Part shown: in pieces, positions 1-11,861 of the stretch
How the letters are laid out: the number at the start of each line of letters is the position of its first letter
Position numbering within the stretch: position 1 is the stretch's first letter
Source of the DNA: Rhexocercosporidium sp. MPI-PUGE-AT-0058
Taxonomy: Eukaryota; Ascomycota; Leotiomycetes; Helotiales
Assembly (NCBI GenBank): GCA_020746875.1
Contig: JAGTJL010000002.1
Coordinates: 310,001-374,000, forward strand
DNA: 64,000 bases
Direction: 5' to 3'
Made by a program: the position numbers and the translations under genes
The notes under the pieces: generated by a model
What the model saw: only the letters and a program-made list of their open reading frames with translations
The model's database searches: none
Told to the model about the DNA's origin: nothing

Positions 1-2
1 AC

Positions 3-1328
<1,326 letters not shown>

Positions 1329-2285
1329 GCTTTTGGAGTGTTTCAGGGCGGATATCAAAATTGTTGGAGAATAGGACAGCCTTGTCTAGTAGTTGGATCT
1401 TGATGAAGCGCAGCGATTGCTATTTTGGTCTCTTACAATTTGCTACAGCGAAATAAACACTTCTCAATATCAAATTCAGTTGTGATTTTGTAATCGAAGT
1501 GTGAAGGATGGCTTGCTGCAGGCAGTCAGGTATTAGCCAGGTCTAGATTTTGGTAATGCGGCTAAACTATTTCTAGACACATCATGAGGTGAGTGACAGC
1601 ACAACAGAGCTTACCTTCCCTAGCTTTGAAATATGAGACAGATATACTTCATTTAATAAATATCGATACTTTTGAAAACCTCATTGCATGCTCATAGATA
1701 GCATTTGAAGTCCTGGGTTCCACGCTCTTTCGTTGGGGCACTGTAGTAACACTAGGTGGAGACGGCTAGTCGTGGCGCATAGCTCTTCTACCTTAACCTT
1801 CACCAAGACGACGGCTACGCGCACCACCAATTGATCCACACTTTCCAGGCACATTGCGTTCACAGCTTCTACGAAAACACACCTGCCTCTTACTATTTGA
1901 ACTGTTGTCCTTCCTCACAGAGAGAAAGCTCACCAGCATTGCGTTGCGAAACTGGCGGTCGACCCCTCCCCATTCGCAACCACTGAAGGGATAGCTTGTT
2001 GGCGGGAACCACCTTGAGCGATTTCACTTCTTCTCTCGACTTGTCTCCAAGAAACCATCTTGCCAGCAAGGCGATCTCCCTCTGCAAATCTGCGACACCA
2101 ATCCCCACGACCATCTTTGTCCCTTTGTCAACTCGGCCTGAGACAGCTCTGCTAGCTCTCTCGCAACACTGAGACTGGGCCTCTACCGTTTCTTAAGAAC
2201 CACCTCCTTCCCATTCTTGCCTCACTTGGTTCTCTACCTTGACCGCATCACAAGAGCCAGGAGTACATACCTCGAAACAGGCAAG
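1329..2285. other. Spacer: IRE1 3' UTR and next promoter
   Basis: No reading frame with a convincing domain was seen on either strand. The left part is AT-rich with a poly(A)-signal-like sequence near 1453. The right part, from about 2100, is pyrimidine-rich, as expected for a fungal promoter/5' UTR leading into the ATG at 2286. Confidence 0.5.
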
Positions 2286-3350
2286 ATGTCTTGTAAGCCC
2301 CCCTCTACTCAGCTTCAGCTCGGCGCATTCTATACCTACCGTGCAGAGCAGAAGCTTACAGAGAGCAGTACTCCCCGCCGAAGTTGCGCAATATACTGCG
2401 ATAATCGATGGGATTCTGAAGAACAGCGACCTCCAGACTATATCCGCCAAAAAGATTCGCAAGGAGCTGGAGGCAGCGTTGGAGCAAGACATTACGGACA
2501 AGAAGGTATTCTTGACTTTCTGCAGAGTCTATTCCCAACCATTTGTCTACAGGGTGTGAGCAGAGTTAATGCGTTATTGTCTACCTAGGGTCCAGTCGGT
2601 GAGCTCATCATTGAGAGATTCAACCACTTCGAAGCCCAGACCAAAGCTAAGGCAACCACCAACGGCCACAAAAACGAAGTCAAGCAAGAATCTACCCCTC
2701 CCAGCAGTTCCCGCGACACATCCTCCCCAGCAGACATCAAATCCTCCCCCTCTGATTCCGACGAAGATGATGCCCCACCTAAGAAGAAAGTCAAGAAGGA
2801 GAAGCGTGCAGTGGACGATGCGAAGCTAGCGGCTATGCTGCAGGCACAGGAAAATCGCACTGGCAGAGCCACGAGAGGTGCGGGCACCAAGAAGGTTGTC
2901 AAGACGAAGCGGACGCCGAAGAAGCCGAGGAAGAGCGCGAGTAAGGTTAAGGCGATGGATGATAGTGATGTGGAGCTGGGTAGTGATGGGGAGGTTAAGG
3001 AGAAGCCGAAGAAGGGCGGTTTCCACAAGCAGTATCACTTGAGTGCGCCGCTAGCGGATCTAGTTGGTGAGCCTACGGTATGTCCTCACTTTTTAATTGG
3101 TTCCTTGATAGCTTTATGTGAGTTTGGAGTCTTGGGGAATTTGGGCTAATTATTTTGACTATAGCTGTCCCGCCCTCAAGTTGTAAAGAAGATCTGGGAG
3201 TACATCAAGGCCAGGGATCTCCAGGACCCAGCCGACAAGCGCCAGATTCGCTGCGACGACAAGTTACAGTTGGTGTTCAAGGTCGATAAGGTACACATGT
3301 TCACCATGAACAAGATCCTTAGCAAGCAACTCTACGATGTCGAGGAATAA
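2286..3350 (+). CDS. SWIB/MDM2-domain protein, UAF30/TRI1-like
   Basis: Exons 2286-2292, 2369-2505, 2589-3077 and 3165-3350 give 272 aa. The N-terminus (about residues 4-60, with LPAEVAQYTAIIDGIL) matches the DEK-C-like helical domain of this family. A low-complexity acidic then Lys-rich middle (PPKKKVKKEKR) looks like a nuclear localisation signal. The last about 80 residues form a SWIB fold (PLADLVGEP, LSRPQVVKKIWEYIK, DKRQIRCDDKLQ, LYDVEE end). Known relatives act in Pol I upstream activating factor (Uaf30) or as the paralogue Tri1; the sequence does not decide between them. The first coding exon is only 7 nt; the acceptor at 2368 is the one that gives a stop-free start (M-S-L-L-P-A-E). 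Confidence 0.88.
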
Positions 3351-4076
3351 TGAAGGCAACTCTTTCCTCACGTTGGAGAGGGAGAGGAAACATATGGTTG
3401 GGCAATGGGGGGGACTGGAGGGAATGGACTGGCGTTATTATGTGATATGACATGGTGTTGCACGGGGCGGTTCTGCTTGAGCGTTGCATCAATCGGCTTT
3501 GATTTTCCCGGAGACTTGGCTTGGGATGGATAGTAGTGACCCTCAAATTTGAGATAATGGATCTGGCTGATCCTGGGTGTATCTAGCCGGGTATATCTGG
3601 ATATCTACATTCAACTAAAGCACATTTACATCTATTTTCACTAGCTAAAGCTAACTTCGTCGTTGCTCTTTCACTTAGGGAATGAAGATTTAAGACAAAA
3701 TGCCATAATTTAAATTGCCAAATTCCAATCCGGCTTAGTGAATGACGGAATCACAATGACTCTTCGTGACTATTCCCTTCTATCCCAGATTCCAAAGCTC
3801 AGCCTCGCAAAAGTGACTCCTGTCCGAACGCCACACCCACTTTGTCAGCCTCGCTGCGGGGTCGCTTCAGTGCGGAAGGACGGCGACGGCGACGGCCTTT
3901 ATGTAAAATTAGACGGCACCCCTAAGAAAGTCGACCTTCGAAGTCAAGCAACAAGAGACTTACTATTTCCCCCCCGCACAAGCAACGACCACCGACATTC
4001 GAGAACAGCAAAGTCTTAGGGAAGACTCACGGGCTGAGGATACAAAGGAAAGGGCTTTGAACACACAATTGCCACT
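3351..4076. other. Spacer, no gene seen
   Basis: 3' UTR of the SWIB gene and promoter of the RING E3 gene. A GC-richer block at about 3850-3900 contains a short GGCGAC tandem. Short frames here have no recognisable domain. Confidence 0.45.
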
Positions 4077-6634
4077 ATGGAGGTCACTGCAGGAGCACAG
4101 AGTGGAGGGGGAGTTGCTGCAACTGGGACAGCTGAGGTACCTTCGAGACCGAGAGGAGATGCTTCAAGAGGTGGGAGAGGAAGAGGACAAGGGAGAGGAA
4201 GGGGAAGAGGTCGCGGAGGGAATTCGAATGGAAGTGGAGGGGAGAACGGTCAGCCAACGCAGAACCAGCACCAGAACCACAACCCAAATGCAGGGGCAAG
4301 GAGGGGTGGACGAGGCGGCCAGAATCAAAACCTCACGCAGGGACAGAGAATGGGACCTACCATCTCAGCAGCAGAAGCAAATCCCAGACCGAGTCCTATG
4401 AATGCGGAGGAGCTGGCTGCGAGGTACAAACGACCAGCAGAGGGGGCGGAGGACGAGAAGGCGGGGGAGGAGGTGGAGGTGTGCTTCATCTGCGCGTCGG
4501 ATATCGAGCATGAGAGTATTGCGCCTTGTAATCACCGGACGTGTCATGTCTGCTCCTTGCGGATGCGTGCGCTTTATAAGGATAAAAACTGCGCACATTG
4601 TAGGGTGAGTTTTCCTCTCTGGTTCATTTCGAGAACTGCCGTGCTAATGGTGTGTTTTCGCAGACTCCAGCGCCTCTTGTGATCTTTACAGACGACAAGA
4701 CAAAGCGATACGAGGACTTCGGTAAGGAGGATATCGCAGATACGGATCCGAACATTGGGATTCAGTATGAGAGTATTGATATCCGCCGAGATACTATCTT
4801 TCTGCTGCAGTATAACTGTCCGGAACCTACATGTGATGTATCGTGTATCAGTTGGCCGGATCTCCATCGCCATGTGAGAGTGGCTCATAAGAAGAAGATC
4901 TGTGACTTGTGCTCTAGGCATAAGAAGACTTTCACGCATGAGCACGATCTCTTTACAGATGCTGAGCTATCGAAGCATATGAAGAAAGGAGACGACAATC
5001 CTGGAGCTGTGGACCAGAGTGGATTCAAGGGCCATCCTCTGTGTTCGTTCTGCGGAACGAGATTCTATGGCGACGATGAGCTCTATGTTCACTGCAGAGA
5101 TAGTCATGAGAAGTGCCATATCTGTAGTGAAACCAATGGAGGAGCTCCGCAGTACTTTCTCAACTACGAGGCGTTGTTTGCACATTTTACGAAAGACCAT
5201 TTCATCTGTAGAGAGCCGACTTGCTTGGAGAAGAAGCTCATCGTCTTTGCTACAGAAATGGACTTGAAGGCGCATCAGCTGAGTGAGCATGGGAATACTT
5301 TGTCGAAGGATGTTCGGAGAGACGTGAGGGTGGTGGACATGTCATCTTTCGACTACAGGGCCCCTTATGTGCAGGAGAGACGAGGTGGAGGAAGTCAACG
5401 AGAGCAGAGAGAAGGGCGTGGAAGAGGCAGAGGGAGAGATCCAAATGCGGAAGCAATACCCGCCTCGACTGCTCAACCTTTACGAAGAGACGAGCAAGCT
5501 TTCCAACGTCAGATGGCTATCCAGAGTGCTCAGTCGGTTACCGGTCGCACTTTCGGAGGCCAATTAACTGCTGCTTCAGCTACAGCCCCATCGCGAGCTC
5601 CTGTGCCGATGACGATATCGCATCCTTCTTCAAGCGTCGTTACAGCTAATCAACCACCAACAGTCAACACTGCAGAACCATCACCAGCCAACATGTCACC
5701 TCAAGACCAAGCACGTGCGATCAGACACGCGGCTGTAATTGAGCGCGCAAGCAGCATGCTTAAGAACGACGACACCAAACTATCTCAATTCCGCAGCGCC
5801 ATCTCCTCATTCAAAAAGAACGCCATCACAGCACCAGCTTTGATCGATGCCTTCTTCGCCCTATTCTCAGATACTTCGTCCTCCGCGCTAGGAACTCTAG
5901 TCCGCGAGGTGGCAGATCTATACGAAGACTCCAAGCAAGCTGACTCCATTCGCACAGCATGGAACAGCTGGCGTGCCATCAATGAAGACTACCCATCTCT
6001 GCCAGCAGCAAGTAGCAGTAGCAGCTCTTCCATTCCATTGAATTGGGCCGTCACATCCAGCTCCTCCTCTTCATCCGCACCAAAGCCAAAGACCAGCCGT
6101 GTCCTGAAGCTGAAGTCATCAACAGCCCAATCAAGCCGCTCCTCAGTCTCACAGACCCGCTCATGGGGCTCGGCTTCACCATCCGTATCTCCTGCCTCAT
6201 CCACGAGCGTCAACCCCTTCCCTGGTCTACCATCACAAGTAAACCGTCCTAGCGCCCCAACAGGCAAGATCTCCACCGTCTCATGGGCAGCTTCGTCAGC
6301 TTCAGCATCAAACTCCGCACCTACATCCGCGCGACCTACACCGCCATCCTCTCGGCCCGCAAGCAGGAACGTAGGGAAAGACAACAACGCCTTCCCTGCT
6401 CTACCGCCAGCTGCAAAACCTCAAAGTACGATTTTTGGGTATGGGACTGGCATGGTGAAGCGCGGGGGTGCGGTCTCTACGACGGCGAATCCGTGGGCGG
6501 GGAGTTCGGCTTCGGGTTCTGGAGGAGCGATGGGAGGGAATGGGGAGGAGGAGAGTGAGGATGTGGAGGGTGCTGGGAAGGGGAAGAAGAAGGGGAATAA
6601 GGGAAAGAAACAGGTGTTAATGAATTGGGGATGA
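4077..6634 (+). CDS. HEL2: RING/C2H2 E3 ubiquitin ligase, HEL2/ZNF598 type
   Basis: Exons 4077-4604 and 4664-6634 give 832 aa. The Gly/Arg-rich N-terminus (residues 30-80) is followed by a RING (C136-C175: CFIC, CNHRTCHVC, CAHC). The intron falls right after the last RING cysteine pair. Exon 2 brings the characteristic C2H2 series (CPEPTC, HRHVRVAH, CDLCSRHKK, CSFCGTRF, CHICSE), then an RGG patch and a long Ser/Ala/Pro-rich tail. This order is that of Hel2/ZNF598, which ubiquitinates 40S proteins on collided ribosomes in ribosome-associated quality control. ATG 4077 is the first start in frame and keeps the basic N-terminus. The product is cytosolic. The tail from about residue 470 is disordered with Ser homopolymers. 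Confidence 0.92.
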
Positions 6635-8025
6635 GCAGATCAGGTGTGGGCAGGAAGTTCTCGTTGATATTGATCTTGATGGGAAGGGAAGCGTGCATAT
6701 TTCGGAGTGGTGCGAAGCGGGGCTTTTGCATATGAAGTCCGGCGTGGACATATCGTCGTTTCTGCAGCATTAGCTTTTCAGAGCGATGCGTTATGGGGAT
6801 TTGGCACTCGATATCTAGGTGAAACGAGAGAGCAGACCTGATATTAGATGAGCAGAAAAGCGGAAGGAGGTCAGATCAGCTTATGTCTAGAGTACAGCAA
6901 ACACAAAAGAAATATAGAACGTATGGACAACAGTTTTTGGTTCAGCAACAACATCGAGCAACAACATCCCAAAAATCGTAATGTATAGTATTTTGAGTAG
7001 GTAGATGGATATTATGCTGATGTCTCAGCAGTAGTGTTTCTCTTTACATCTTCTATCAAAAATCGATTATTCTGGCATCTAATATGGCACGCCGACAAGA
7101 TATAGAAAGCTAAGCTAGTGCCTAAAGACAGGAACTGCAATCGAAATACATTATCTCCTGATCCCGTCCGGATCAGAGCTGATGTAAGATGAGACGTACA
7201 GTACTGTGTTTCTAGTGTACAGCTCCGCACTTACCTGAATTTATCGCTCGGTAATATAGACATAGAAGGTACGGAGTAAGTGTTTTCGACGGGTAATCAT
7301 TGCTTGCTGTCTCGAAGACTTTCAGTCGCTGGAGTATTGGGCAGGGACGGTAAAGATCCATTCTACACATAATTCAGGTGCTTATTCAGGTTGTTACAGG
7401 AGTGATGAGCCCTTCTCGCCAGCCGTCAGTGCATCCCATATCAACTGGAGGCTAGAAGCTTAATCTGTAGGGCTAGAGGAGCAAACATGGGAGGCCGCTG
7501 GGCTATCTCGTGCGACGTTCGGGCGGGCGATGAGACATCTTGTTGGGGTTAGTCCTCAACCACATGTGCCAGCTTGACAAGGCCACGAATCGCAATTTCT
7601 CTAGGAGACTTGTTGGCATGTGGTATTATCGATTAGGAAGTATACGAATGCGGCTGTGCTTGTGGTTGTTAGAAAGCTCGGCTAATTTCAGGGATGAATT
7701 ACAGTACAGGCAGTTAATTCTGTGTCTTGCTGCTGCCTGAACCTCCTCGTATTGTTCTTTATTTAACGTCTGTAACTTTGCCCTTTTAGTTCAATTCCAA
7801 TATCTCGCAAACGAGTTTGAGTGACAGGTTGGAAGTTGCAAGAGTGGGGGAGACTGATTATCCAATAAGAGCGGTACTGGAGTAACAGAATTTAGATCTC
7901 CTGCCCCGCTCTGAACCAAACAAGTTGAATATCAATGTTGACTTTCCATTCCAAATCATCTCTTCGAGGACTTTGAAATTTCCTGATTTTTCGTACAAAC
8001 AGACCGTATTGCTCAGCTCGCCAAA
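6635..8025. other. Spacer, no gene seen
   Basis: About 1.4 kb, AT-rich, with only short frames lacking codon bias or domains. It holds the HEL2 3' UTR and, near 7900-8025, a likely promoter/leader for the DUF1479 gene, which ends in a good start context (CCAAAATGCC). Confidence 0.45.
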
Positions 8026-9413
8026 ATGCCAGGCGTTCTCTCCGAAGCTTTCGCATCATGGCCCGTCTATACCTCCTCGAAGGGCGAAGACGCGCCACCC
8101 GAGGAGCTTATTAAATACAAGAAAGACATTGTCGCTCTCTACGGCGAAGACGCCCTCAAAAGCAGCTGGATGAAAGTCTGTAAAGAACTTGAGGTGCTCA
8201 CCGCTGAGATTGGCGAGAAGGGGACGAACATTATTCCTGAGGCGTCGTATGAGGAGATGCTGGACTTGAGCAAGGAGAAGAAAGCAGAGTTGCAGAAGAG
8301 AGGATGCTTTGTTGTTAGAGGCGTTGTTAGTGAAGAGCTGGCGACGAAGTGGTACAAGGATTTGAAGAATTATTATGAGGACAACAAGCCCAAGGTTACT
8401 GGTGAGTATTTTCGTGAAGCCGACTCAGCAATCCAAGTTAACAACTTGCAGGCTGGCCAAAGGCAACACCGTTTGTTCTCAGTCTTTACTGGTCCCCAAC
8501 ACAATTATCCGCTCGCTCTCATCCACACCAACTACGCATCCAACGCGAGCTTAATTCTTGGTGGCATGATTCTCCCACCTCACCAACCACATCTCCAGAT
8601 CCACTTTCCTATGCCGACGCAGTCCGGATTCGACCACCAAAGATCCCATTCCCGGGTCTAGGACCTCATATCGATGCCGGATCTTTGTGTAGGTGGGTAG
8701 ATCCCACCCACCGAGAAGTTTACGCGGAGATCTTCGCCGGAAACCCAGAGAAGCACGATTGCTACGACTTGGAAAAGCGCAAAGATGCCAAACAATCCAT
8801 CTTCGGACAGAGCTACAGCTCCAGTGTCCTGCGAGCTTTTCAAGGCTGGACGGCTCTTACTGGAGCAGGCAAGTCAGAGGGAAGCTTGGTGTTGTATCCC
8901 GACGTCAAGACCTCAATTGCTTACATTCTCCTGCGTCCCTTCTTCAAGCCGCCTACTTCCACCAACGAGACAGACATAATGGATGGATCAAAATGGACAT
9001 TTGACATATCGGATCCTTGGTTCCCGGGAACATTCAGAAACGACTCACAATATGCATCTCCGTCTTCACATCCTCATCTCAGAATGACGGAATGCATGGT
9101 CAACATCCCGAAGATGAATCCCGGAGATACAGTTTGGTGGCACTGCGATATGTTGCACGCTGTTGAAGTAGATCATTTCGGGGACTTTGATTCGAGTGTA
9201 GCGTATGTTGCTGCAACGCCTACGACGGAGATGAATAAGAGCTACATGAGGGAGCAGGTTAAGGCTTTTTTGGATGGCGGAAAGGTCCCGAAGGATTTTA
9301 AGAGTGATGCTGGTCCGCCGAGAGACGAGAGTAGTTTCATTGGGTGGGTTGGCGAGGAGGCTATTTTGAGTGGTAAAGAGGGGATGAGAGCTGCTGGTTT
9401 GGTCGGACTGTAA
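8026..9413 (+). CDS. DUF1479 putative Fe(II)/2-oxoglutarate oxygenase
   Basis: Exons 8026-8401 and 8452-9413 give 445 aa with one 50-nt intron. The sequence follows the DUF1479 (YbiU-type) family: a helical N-terminus (ASYEEMLDLSKEKK), KRGCFVVRGVV, a double-stranded beta-helix core with PHIDAGSLCRW carrying an H-x-D pair, and a distal WWHCDMLHAVE that supplies the second iron-site histidine. The family is structurally allied to Fe(II)/2OG dioxygenases; the substrate is unknown, so catalysis is inferred. Length is normal and no break is seen. It lies head-to-tail with the APH-like gene, about 220 bp away, but nothing shows that they share a pathway. Confidence 0.88.
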
Positions 9414-9633
9414 TTTTGGATTCAGCATTCTTCAACTGGAAACTCATTAATTAGCAAGAGAGAATATTCTACTCGCTGTCTCAGCAAATGTGAATTTAAA
9501 TAGAGGCGGCTAAACACGGCAGGATTGTCCAATAGGGGGAGGAAGATGTGCCTTCATCACAATTTCATCGAGCGAAGATCACATTCTGTCAGTGTCCACC
9601 GCCATTTTCAACCTCACTCGGTCGACGTCATTC

Positions 9634-11139
9634 ATGATTGAAGGCCCGGACGACTTCGATTACCTTGTCTGGGACAAGAATGATGAAGAATGGGAGTTAT
9701 TGCAGCCGAAGCTTCGCCAACGATCTACACTACACGCTATTGAGGACCTCGGGACAGCGAGGTTTGGAAGTACCGCGAAATGGGTTAGCCCCATGAGTAT
9801 CGGAGGCTACAATATCATATACAGACTCAAAGTTGAGGGGTTTGACTCTGAAGTCTTGGTTCGACGACCTATTCCATGTTACGCCCAATTTCCTGTTGAG
9901 AAAACCTCCATTGAGGCTGCGACGATGATGTACCTCGAGAAGCACACCAAGATCCCGGTCCCTCGGACTTTCTTCCATGGTGAGGACCCTAAATTGGGAT
10001 CATTCATCATTATGGAATATATCGAGCACCCCCAGTGCATGTCTACAGCTCATAATGCTACAAACGAGGATGTTTCTAAACCGTTCACATTGAACCCCAA
10101 TATTCCTGAGGAAGTCCTTCAATACCACTACCAGCACGTAGCGGCATGTTTGCTCGAACTTTCGCAACATAGATTCCCTCGAATCGGATCACTGGTTGAG
10201 GTCAATCCGGGTACCTTCTCGATTGCAGCCAGGCCTATTACGAAGAACATGAACGATATGCTTCAGCTTGCAAATATTCCAGGCGTAATTCTCCGTCCGC
10301 AATTGAAGACATATCAAACCGCTGATGAATACTATGTATGGCTTGCAGAGATGCATATTGCTCAGCTTGTCTTCCAGCAAAATGATCTCGTCAGAACGGA
10401 ACAGGAATGCAGAAACAAGTACGTCGCTCGACAACTCTTCCGCAGACTCGCTAGGGATGGGAAGCTCTCCAAATTTGGTTTCAAAGAGGACAACTGGTCG
10501 GCTCAGTCAAAAAACAAGAGCATGAAGCCGTCTTCAATGCCTCCGAATTCCGATTCATTCCGTCTTTACTGCGATGACCTTCGCCCAGCAAACATTCTCC
10601 TTACTGCGTCGGATGCAATTGCTGCAATTATTGACTGGGAATTCACATATGCTGCCCCAAGTCAATTCTCCCTAGACCCTCCATGGTGGTTGCTTCTCGA
10701 CAAACCTGACCAATGGGACGCCGGTCTTGACAACTGGATCACATTATATGAGCCGCGCCTGGAAACCTGGATTTCCGCTATGAAGGAAGCCGAAGAAGAC
10801 ACAAAGTTGAACGGCGGAATCGCTGGTGTCCCATTATCTACGTATATGCGAGAGAGTTGGGAGACGGGCAGATTCTGGCTGACATATGTTGCGCGGAAGA
10901 GCTGGGCATTCGAGACTATATTCTGGAAGTATCTGGATGAGAGGTTCTTTGGCCCACGTGAGCAGGGACTCCCGAGGAATCACTACTGGAAGGCGAGGAT
11001 TGACCTGTTGAGCGAGGATGAGAGAAACGCGATGGAACCTTTTGTTGCACGAAAGATGGAGACCATGAAAGAGCGAAAGATAGTAGACTGGGACCCGGAA
11101 GCCGCCAAGGGTCGCTTTGCGGAGATGCTTTTCGATTGA
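9634..11139 (+). CDS. APH-like (aminoglycoside phosphotransferase fold) kinase
   Basis: Intronless, 501 aa. ATG 9634 is chosen; the same frame is open a little further upstream but only from a GTG codon at 9592. Features of the fold are a nucleotide-binding N-lobe (GGYNIIYRLKVEG, VLVRRPI with the strand Arg/Lys), the hinge IMEYIEHP, a catalytic loop LYCDDLRPANILL (Cys where HxD kinases have His, as I recall common in this fungal family) and the metal-binding IIDWEFTYA. These fungal expansions have no established substrate; they are not antibiotic-resistance genes by default. Nothing in the neighbourhood indicates a function. Confidence 0.82.
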   Translation: MIEGPDDFDYLVWDKNDEEWELLQPKLRQRSTLHAIEDLGTARFGSTAKWVSPMSIGGYNIIYRLKVEGFDSEVLVRRPIPCYAQFPVEKTSIEAATMMYLEKHTKIPVPRTFFHGEDPKLGSFIIMEYIEHPQCMSTAHNATNEDVSKPFTLNPNIPEEVLQYHYQHVAACLLELSQHRFPRIGSLVEVNPGTFSIAARPITKNMNDMLQLANIPGVILRPQLKTYQTADEYYVWLAEMHIAQLVFQQNDLVRTEQECRNKYVARQLFRRLARDGKLSKFGFKEDNWSAQSKNKSMKPSSMPPNSDSFRLYCDDLRPANILLTASDAIAAIIDWEFTYAAPSQFSLDPPWWLLLDKPDQWDAGLDNWITLYEPRLETWISAMKEAEEDTKLNGGIAGVPLSTYMRESWETGRFWLTYVARKSWAFETIFWKYLDERFFGPREQGLPRNHYWKARIDLLSEDERNAMEPFVARKMETMKERKIVDWDPEAAKGRFAEMLFD

Positions 11140-11861
11140 GGACAAAGACTAAAGCACTTCAAACTGGACTTCAAAGTCACTCAACCTGACACTATTGAAT
11201 CCACAAGCTTCGAGACTCGTTACTAAGTACGAGCTCTTTCTCCTTCTCACTATTGGATCACAAGTCCTAGCCCAACCACCCCAACAGTTTGTCATGGAAA
11301 GCCGCTGGATATTGAACCAGCGGCGTATATCCTAAATCCGCAAACTCAATCAACGTGCGCCTTGGAATAGATGCCGCAAATTTCTTGCTAGGCACCTTAA
11401 AATGGCCCAACAACGGCTTCATATCCGCTGGCGCTAACACCTTCCCAATCACACTATTATCCTGTCACCTACTGTCAATAGCGTTATAACTTTCAAAGTA
11501 GGCAGCTCATATGCCACCTGCTACGTGGGAAATATATCTGTGACTTTCGCAATGATATACCCAAACTCCCTATCTATTGTTCTGGTATAGTAGGCAGCGA
11601 GCTCCCAGTCTGCCGGGATAACTCCGGGTAAAGTATGAGGCGGTTCTTCAGCCTCACTCAAACTTCTCAGATTTGACAACGCACCATTTCTCATACATCT
11701 CCAAGTCTATCGACACTAATCCCCTTTTAACTTCTCAATCACCAAACATTTGCAAGTTGACTGTCACGGCCCCACCCTCGTTTTCCCCAGCCACTGGATT
11801 GGCCATTAGCCCCGGCAGAGCCCGTTATCAGGCTGCAGCCTGATTTATGACTTGATTTACG
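11140..11861. other. Spacer with minus-strand gene debris
   Basis: Region between the APH-like gene and the NLR. It contains the minus-strand fragment described separately (11267-11694). The last 170 bp are the NLR promoter/leader. Confidence 0.45.
11267..11694 (-). pseudogene. Possible gene fragment, unidentified
   Basis: On the minus strand, two consecutive protein-like stretches share good amino-acid composition. One runs from ATG 11694 to a TAG at 11521 (begins MRNGALSNLRSL, contains PADWELAAYYTR and REFGYIIAKVTDIF). The other is open until 11267 (contains VIGKVLAPADMKPL and PRRTLIEFADLGYTP). They can be joined only with a weak GTCACA donor and the acceptor near 11454, which would give about 115 aa. 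It reads like the C-terminal part of a longer enzyme whose front half is missing. I do not recognise the family. It could also be a short genuine gene. Confidence 0.3.

Noticed and set aside
4057..4401. Glu/Arg-rich frame over the HEL2 N-terminus
   Set aside because: Out-of-frame shadow of the RGG-rich N-terminus of the RING ligase.
9592..9633. Extension of the APH-like protein to a start at 9592
   Set aside because: That codon is GTG; the first in-frame ATG is 9634 and no upstream exon is evident.
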